Shown here in pieces: positions 38,749 through 42,676 of a stretch of 42,676 bases of DNA. Location of the stretch: positions 1-42,676 of the forward strand of contig NZ_JAQMWP010000040.1 in assembly GCF_030403745.1 (NCBI RefSeq), read 5' to 3'. The stretch is from Streptomyces sp. S.PB5. Lineage in GTDB: Bacteria > Actinomycetota > Actinomycetes > Streptomycetales > Streptomycetaceae. Positions within the stretch are counted from its first letter, which is position 1, and each line of letters starts with the position of its first letter. Position numbers and translations under genes: made by a program. Under the pieces are notes generated by a model. It saw only the letters and a program-made list of their open reading frames with translations, searched no databases and was not told the DNA's origin.

Positions 38749-40524
38749 GTGCGCAAGGTGCTCATCGCCAACCGTGGCGAAATCGCTGTCCGCGTGGCCC
38801 GGGCCTGCCGGGATGCCGGCATCGCGAGCGTGGCCGTCTACGCCGACCCGGACCGGGACGCTCTGCATGTCCGCGCCGCGGATGAGGCGTTCGCGCTGGG
38901 TGGTGACACCCCGGCGACGAGCTACCTGGACATCGAGAAGGTCCTGAACGCGGCGCGCGAGTCGGGCGCTGACGCCATCCACCCCGGCTACGGCTTCCTG
39001 TCCGAGAACGCCGACTTCGCACAGGCGGTCCTGGACGCGGGCCTCATCTGGATCGGCCCGCCGCCGCAGGCCATCCGCGACCTCGGTGACAAGGTCGCCG
39101 CCCGGCACATCGCGCAGCGCGCGGGCGCCCCGCTGGTCGCCGGCACCCCGGACCCGGTGAGCGGTGCCGACGAGGTCGTCGCCTTCGCCGAGGAGCACGG
39201 TCTGCCGATCGCCATCAAGGCCGCCTTCGGTGGCGGCGGCCGCGGTCTGAAGGTCGCCCGCACCCTCGAAGAGGTCCCCGAGCTCTACGACTCGGCGGTC
39301 CGCGAGGCCGTCGCCGCCTTCGGCCGCGGCGAGTGCTTCGTCGAGCGCTACCTGGACAAGCCGCGCCACGTGGAGACCCAGTGCCTCGCCGACTCCCACG
39401 GCAACGTGGTCGTCGTCTCCACCCGTGACTGCTCCCTCCAGCGCCGCCACCAGAAGCTGGTCGAGGAGGCCCCCGCGCCGTTCCTCTCCGACGCCCAGAT
39501 CGAGGAGCTGTACTCCTCCTCCAAGGCGATCCTGAAGGAGGCCGGCTACGTCGGCGCCGGCACCGTGGAGTTCCTCGTCGGCCTCGACGGCACGATCTCC
39601 TTCCTGGAGGTCAACACCCGCCTCCAGGTGGAGCACCCGGTCACCGAGGAGGTCGCCGGCATCGACCTCGTGCGCGAGATGTTCCGCATCGCCGACGGCG
39701 AGGAACTCGGCTACGGCGACCCCGAACTGCGCGGCCACTCCTTCGAGTTCCGCATCAACGGCGAGGACCCGGGCCGCAACTTCCTCCCCGCTCCCGGCAC
39801 CGTGACGGCCTTCGCGCCCCCGTCGGGCCCTGGCGTCCGACTGGACGCGGGCGTCGAGTCCGGCTCGGTCATCGGCCCGGCCTGGGACTCCCTCCTCGCC
39901 AAGCTGATCGTCACCGGCGCCACCCGCGAGCAGGCCCTCCAGCGTGCCGCCCGCGCCCTGGAGGAGTTCCAGGTCGAGGGCATGGCGACGGCCATCCCGT
40001 TCCACCGCGCGGTGGTGAAGGACCCGGCGTTCGCCCCGGAGCTGACCGGCAGCCAGGCCCCCTTCACGGTCCACACCCGCTGGATCGAGACCGAGTTCGT
40101 CAACGAGATCAAGCCCTTCGCCGCCCCGGCCGACACCGAGACGGACGAGGACGACAAGGACCGCGAGACGATCGTCGTCGAGGTCGGCGGCAAGCGCCTC
40201 GAGGTCTCCCTGCCGTCCTCCCTCGGCATGTCCCTGGCCCGCACCGGCCTCGCGGCGGGCGCCAAGCCCAAGCGCCGCGCGGCCAAGAAGTCCGGCCCCG
40301 TCGCCTCCGGCGACACCCTCGCCTCCCCGATGCAGGGCACGATCGTCAAGATCGCCGTGGAGGAGGGCCAGGAGGTCAAGGAGGGCGACCTGGTCGTCGT
40401 CCTGGAGGCCATGAAGATGGAGCAGCCCCTCAACGCCCACAAGGCCGGCACGATCAAGGGCCTGGCGGCGGAGGTCGGCGCGTCCATCACCTCGGGTGCC
40501 GCGATCTGCGAGATCAAGGACTGA
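38749..40524 (+). CDS. accA2: Acyl-CoA carboxylase alpha subunit (biotin carboxylase plus biotin carrier)
   Basis: 591 residues from GTG 38749, with AAGGAGGG about 10 bases upstream; the S. coelicolor enzyme is about 590. The biotin carboxylase part (1-450) has RKVLIANRGEIAVRV, HPGYGFLSENADFA, the ATP loop AFGGGGRGLKV and EVNTRLQVEHPVTEE. After an acidic/basic linker, the biotin carrier domain ends with VLEAMKMEQP, whose Lys is biotinylated by BirA. It serves as shared alpha subunit for acetyl- and propionyl-CoA carboxylases, supplying malonyl-CoA and methylmalonyl-CoA. A strong terminator follows at 40558. The neighbouring pccB, pccE and birA complete the set in this window. Confidence 0.97.
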   Translation: MRKVLIANRGEIAVRVARACRDAGIASVAVYADPDRDALHVRAADEAFALGGDTPATSYLDIEKVLNAARESGADAIHPGYGFLSENADFAQAVLDAGLIWIGPPPQAIRDLGDKVAARHIAQRAGAPLVAGTPDPVSGADEVVAFAEEHGLPIAIKAAFGGGGRGLKVARTLEEVPELYDSAVREAVAAFGRGECFVERYLDKPRHVETQCLADSHGNVVVVSTRDCSLQRRHQKLVEEAPAPFLSDAQIEELYSSSKAILKEAGYVGAGTVEFLVGLDGTISFLEVNTRLQVEHPVTEEVAGIDLVREMFRIADGEELGYGDPELRGHSFEFRINGEDPGRNFLPAPGTVTAFAPPSGPGVRLDAGVESGSVIGPAWDSLLAKLIVTGATREQALQRAARALEEFQVEGMATAIPFHRAVVKDPAFAPELTGSQAPFTVHTRWIETEFVNEIKPFAAPADTETDEDDKDRETIVVEVGGKRLEVSLPSSLGMSLARTGLAAGAKPKRRAAKKSGPVASGDTLASPMQGTIVKIAVEEGQEVKEGDLVVVLEAMKMEQPLNAHKAGTIKGLAAEVGASITSGAAICEIKD

Positions 40525-40557
40525 CCCACCCACGGCGATCAGGCCGTACGACATCCC

Positions 40558-40600
40558 GGAGCGCCCGGCGGACTGGAGCAGTCAGTCCGCCGGGCGCTCC
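40558..40600 (+). terminator. Terminator of accA2
   Basis: An 18-bp perfect stem (GGAGCGCCCGGCGGACTG, 40558-40575, and its complement 40583-40600) has a 7-base loop, 34 bases after the accA2 stop. Confidence 0.88.
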
Positions 40601-40797
40601 GGCCTTCCCCCGAGGTGGGTGGAACAGGACGTCCTGGTCCAGCCGATGCCGTGCCGGACGAGGGCGAGGGCGGCGCACCCGAAGGGCAAGGCGACCGTCA
40701 CGAAGGGCACGGCACTGCCCCGTGCGGAGCGCCTTGTGCCAGTGAAGCGACGGGGCACGGCCGATGACCATCCGTCAATTGTGAGGGGTCGCGACAT
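40582..40797 (-). CDS. Possible small protein (71 aa), doubtful
   Basis: A frame with GC-rich third positions follows the LuxR-type gene by 32 bases. It contains SAVPFVTVALPFGCAALALV, a possible membrane helix, then RHGIGWTRTSCSTHLGG. Against it: there is no ribosome site, the ATG lies in a palindrome (40792-40811), and the stop is inside the accA2 terminator stem. The gap from 40525 to 40829 holds no other candidate gene. Confidence 0.3.
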   Translation of the reverse strand: MSRPLTIDGWSSAVPRRFTGTRRSARGSAVPFVTVALPFGCAALALVRHGIGWTRTSCSTHLGGRPERPAD

Positions 40798-40811
40798 ATC
40801 GCCGTATGTCG
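40792..40811. promoter_or_regulatory. CGACATA-TCGCCG-TATGTCG inverted repeat
   Basis: A perfect 7-bp inverted repeat with a six-base centre, about 20 bases beyond the stop of the LuxR-type gene. It could be an operator for the doubtful small ORF or part of a terminator. It is AT-rich relative to its surroundings. Confidence 0.5.
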
Positions 40812-40829
40812 TGTCAGCCGTGTGCCGTG

Positions 40830-41816
40830 TCAGTCGCCGAGCAGCCCCAGATCCCGCCCCCTGCGCAGCAGCGCCGCGGTGTGGCCCGCCTCCAGCTTCC
40901 GGTGCAGGGAGGCGATGTACCCCCGCACGGTGGCCGGTGACAGCCCCATCCGCCGGGCCGCCTCGGTCGCCGTCCGCCCGCTGTCCAGGTGCCGCAGCGT
41001 CCGGTGCTCCTGCTCGGTCACCCCGAACAGCCGGGCGGCGGCGAGTCCTTGGGCGAGGTCGCGGAGCAGCAGGAGGACGGGCAGCCCCGGGGTGGCGGGC
41101 GCAATGTGCCGGACCTCGACGTCACGAGCGGTGAAGTCCCCTGTTCCCAGCCGCGGATCGTCCCGTACGCGTGCCAGGAGAGGGGTGGCGACGGCGTTGA
41201 GCGCCTCGGGCCGGCCGCTCTCCCCGATCGCCGCGACCCCGCGCCCCTGACCGCCGACCAGCTCCAGTGCGGCGGCACAGAGGGCGAGCAGCCGCTGCCG
41301 CTCCGTCACTCTCCGCTCCACGGCCGCCAGTTGGAGCTGGGCGAAGGCCAGCAGATCGCGGTCCTGCTCGCTGAAGTCGGCCCCGGCCCGCACCAGCGCG
41401 TACCCCTCGACCGCCCCCGACCCCGCGCCGGCCGACGCCACCAGGTGCCGCCGCAGCCCGAAGGGCCGGAAGTCCAGGTTGTAGCAGTGGGTACGCCGCC
41501 ACTGACGGTCCCCGGCGACATCGCTGACCCGCCAGGCCGCGTTCGTCGCCGTCTCCAGCATGATCTCGGTGAGCGGGTGGTCCAGGGGATGGTCGTAGAT
41601 CACCATCGGGTCCGCGTGGAAGGACTCCTCGGGCAGCGAGAGCGCGGACACCCCGCTCCCGTCGACGGAGAGCCGGTACGCCTGACCGGCGTCGGCCGGC
41701 ACCAGCTCCATCAGCGCGGACAGCGCCCGCACCCGCAGTTCCTGCGCGGAGGCGGCCTCTTCGAGGTCACCGGCGAGCATCAGCACGCGCCGCGCATCAC
41801 CAGCACTGATCTCCAT
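40830..41816 (-). CDS. LuxR-family transcriptional regulator
   Basis: 328 residues from ATG 41816 (MEISAGDARRVLML) with GGGAG upstream; a longer frame to 41957 has no ribosome site. The N-terminal part (about 1-180) resembles a GAF-like sensory region (LSLPEESFHADPMVIYDHPLDHPLTEIM). A helical middle follows, then a C-terminal LuxR helix-turn-helix: LFGVTEQEHRTLRHLDSGRTATEAARRMGLSPATVRGYIASLHRKL. The signal is unknown. It is divergent from the TetR-type gene with a 184-base shared region containing a CATGAGA-type direct repeat around 41849-41863. Confidence 0.92.
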   Translation of the reverse strand: MEISAGDARRVLMLAGDLEEAASAQELRVRALSALMELVPADAGQAYRLSVDGSGVSALSLPEESFHADPMVIYDHPLDHPLTEIMLETATNAAWRVSDVAGDRQWRRTHCYNLDFRPFGLRRHLVASAGAGSGAVEGYALVRAGADFSEQDRDLLAFAQLQLAAVERRVTERQRLLALCAAALELVGGQGRGVAAIGESGRPEALNAVATPLLARVRDDPRLGTGDFTARDVEVRHIAPATPGLPVLLLLRDLAQGLAAARLFGVTEQEHRTLRHLDSGRTATEAARRMGLSPATVRGYIASLHRKLEAGHTAALLRRGRDLGLLGD

Positions 41817-42000
41817 GTGCACTCCCGGCGCTGCTCTCGCCTGAGGACCATGAGAAGTCATGAGATGTACGGGGAAAGCCCCGGAAAGGGCGCCCTGAGA
41901 AGAAGGTACGGCCTCCGGCCCTCGCGGGTAGCCCGGTCGCGCATCTTGCGATGGCATCCTTGGAGCACATCAGGGGCATGAGAGAGGGCAGGTGGGAGCG

Positions 42001-42588
42001 ATGGGGAAGGGTGAGGCCACGGCGACACCCGCGCCGACCCGCACCATGCGCGCGGACGCCCGCCGCAACCACGAGCGCCTCCTCGCCGAGGCCCGCACCG
42101 CCTTCGCCGCCCACGGCGCCGAGGCGTCCCTGGAGGACGTGGCCCGCCGGGCAGGCGTAGGCATCGGCACCCTCTACCGCCACTTCCCCAACCGCAACGC
42201 CTTGCTGAGCGCGGTCTTCGAGGACGCGGTGAGCGAGCTCCTGGCCCGCTCCCGACAACTCCTGACGGACCCGAACCCGTGCGGGGCGCTGGTGACCTGG
42301 CTGCGCGAGATGATCACGCAGGCGAGTGAATACCGGGGCCTGGCCAAGGCGTTGATGTCCGTCTCCCGCGACGAGACCTCGGCTCTGGCCAGGTGCAGCG
42401 ACCCCATCCGAGAAGCGGGCGGCGCCCTGCTGGCACGCGCTCAGGAAGCGGGCGCGGTGCGCGAGGACGTGGAGATCGGCGATCTACTACAACTGACACA
42501 CGCCATCGCACTGGCGGCAGAGGAGACACCGACAGACCCGGACTTGGCGAACAGATTGCTACGACTAACGCTGCGCGGACTTACCTAA
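42001..42588 (+). CDS. TetR/AcrR-family transcriptional regulator
   Basis: 195 residues from ATG 42001, with AGGTGGGAG just upstream (GTG 41992 is an in-frame alternative). The helix-turn-helix is classic: MRADARRNHERLLAEARTAFAAHG, then SLEDVARRAGVGIGTLYRHFPNRNALLSAVF. The C-terminal ligand domain is shorter than average and unassigned (ITQASEYRGLAKALMS, LLQLTHAIALAAEE). It is divergent from the LuxR-type gene. No drug-efflux gene is visible to the right, because the window ends 88 bases later. Confidence 0.94.
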   Translation: MGKGEATATPAPTRTMRADARRNHERLLAEARTAFAAHGAEASLEDVARRAGVGIGTLYRHFPNRNALLSAVFEDAVSELLARSRQLLTDPNPCGALVTWLREMITQASEYRGLAKALMSVSRDETSALARCSDPIREAGGALLARAQEAGAVREDVEIGDLLQLTHAIALAAEETPTDPDLANRLLRLTLRGLT

Positions 42589-42616
42589 GGCCCGTCCCGC
42601 AATTGATGATCAGGCG

Positions 42617-42676
42617 CTAAGGGGGAGTCGGCCCGCTCGGAGCCAGGCCGAGGTTCATCTGCCGCCCGACTTGATC
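42617..42676 (-). CDS. Possible C-terminal tail of a gene beyond the right edge
   Basis: The minus-strand frame entering at 42676 reads DQVGRQMNLGLAPSGPTPP and stops at TAG (42619-42617). It would be convergent with the TetR-type gene. Nineteen residues are too few to identify a family or to exclude chance. Confidence 0.3.
   Translation of the reverse strand, partial: DQVGRQMNLGLAPSGPTPP

Noticed and set aside
38743..40554. A 603-residue minus-strand frame over accA2
   Set aside because: Antisense shadow of a fully recognised carboxylase gene.

Overview
The window is high-GC DNA with strong G/C bias at third codon positions, GTG and TTG starts, and the gene set of a Streptomyces chromosome. 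From memory (not checked), the right half (hutH, a GGDEF gene, birA, adenylate cyclase, enoyl-CoA hydratase, pccB/pccE, maf, accA2) follows the S. coelicolor order around SCO4920-SCO4935. I see no rRNA, tRNA, CRISPR array, phage or insertion sequence.

Layout. 1-2302 (minus): a putative operon of a ribbon-helix-helix (RHH) regulator, a DUF4097 beta-repeat protein and a DrrA-type ABC ATPase cut by the left edge. Upstream of the RHH gene, at 2313-2541, lie about twelve copies of a TGGCRCCA motif, eight of them in an exact 10-bp-phased array. 2562-5618 (minus): response regulator, sensor kinase and GerMN-type lipoprotein. A DUF3152 protein diverges from them. 6655-8112: a lipoprotein, a small ORF with an apparent frameshift, and a VOC protein. 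8222-11312 (plus): an iron-box-controlled siderophore-binding lipoprotein and two FecCD permeases, with no ATPase. 11378-14301: an alcohol dehydrogenase divergent from an XRE/MmyB-type regulator, then a monooxygenase-truncated hemoglobin fusion.

14323-23823: two large secreted subtilases, duplicated together with their promoter, leader hairpin, TTG start and terminator. They flank an FtsX/MacB-like ABC permease and ATPase. The copies are near-identical in blocks and divergent elsewhere, which suggests ongoing gene conversion. 23891-27089: an L,D-transpeptidase lipoprotein, an acidic protein, a mini LAXTG surface protein and a second lipoprotein related to the one at 6655. Together with the subtilases these make an envelope-directed region.

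27104-40524: histidine ammonia-lyase, a GAF-GGDEF diguanylate cyclase and a class III adenylate cyclase (two nucleotide second messengers within about 3.5 kb). These are interleaved with the acyl-CoA carboxylase set: birA (biotin ligase), pccB (carboxyltransferase), pccE (epsilon) and accA2 (biotin carboxylase/carrier). A GDSL esterase, a 42-residue membrane protein, Maf and a membrane protein lie between pccE and accA2. 40830-42676: a LuxR-type and a divergent TetR-type regulator, and the possible tail of another gene at the right edge.

The strongest candidate for an undescribed regulatory system is the phased TGGCRCCA array with its RHH/DUF4097/ABC operon. The second is the mosaic subtilase pair bracketing an ABC exporter.
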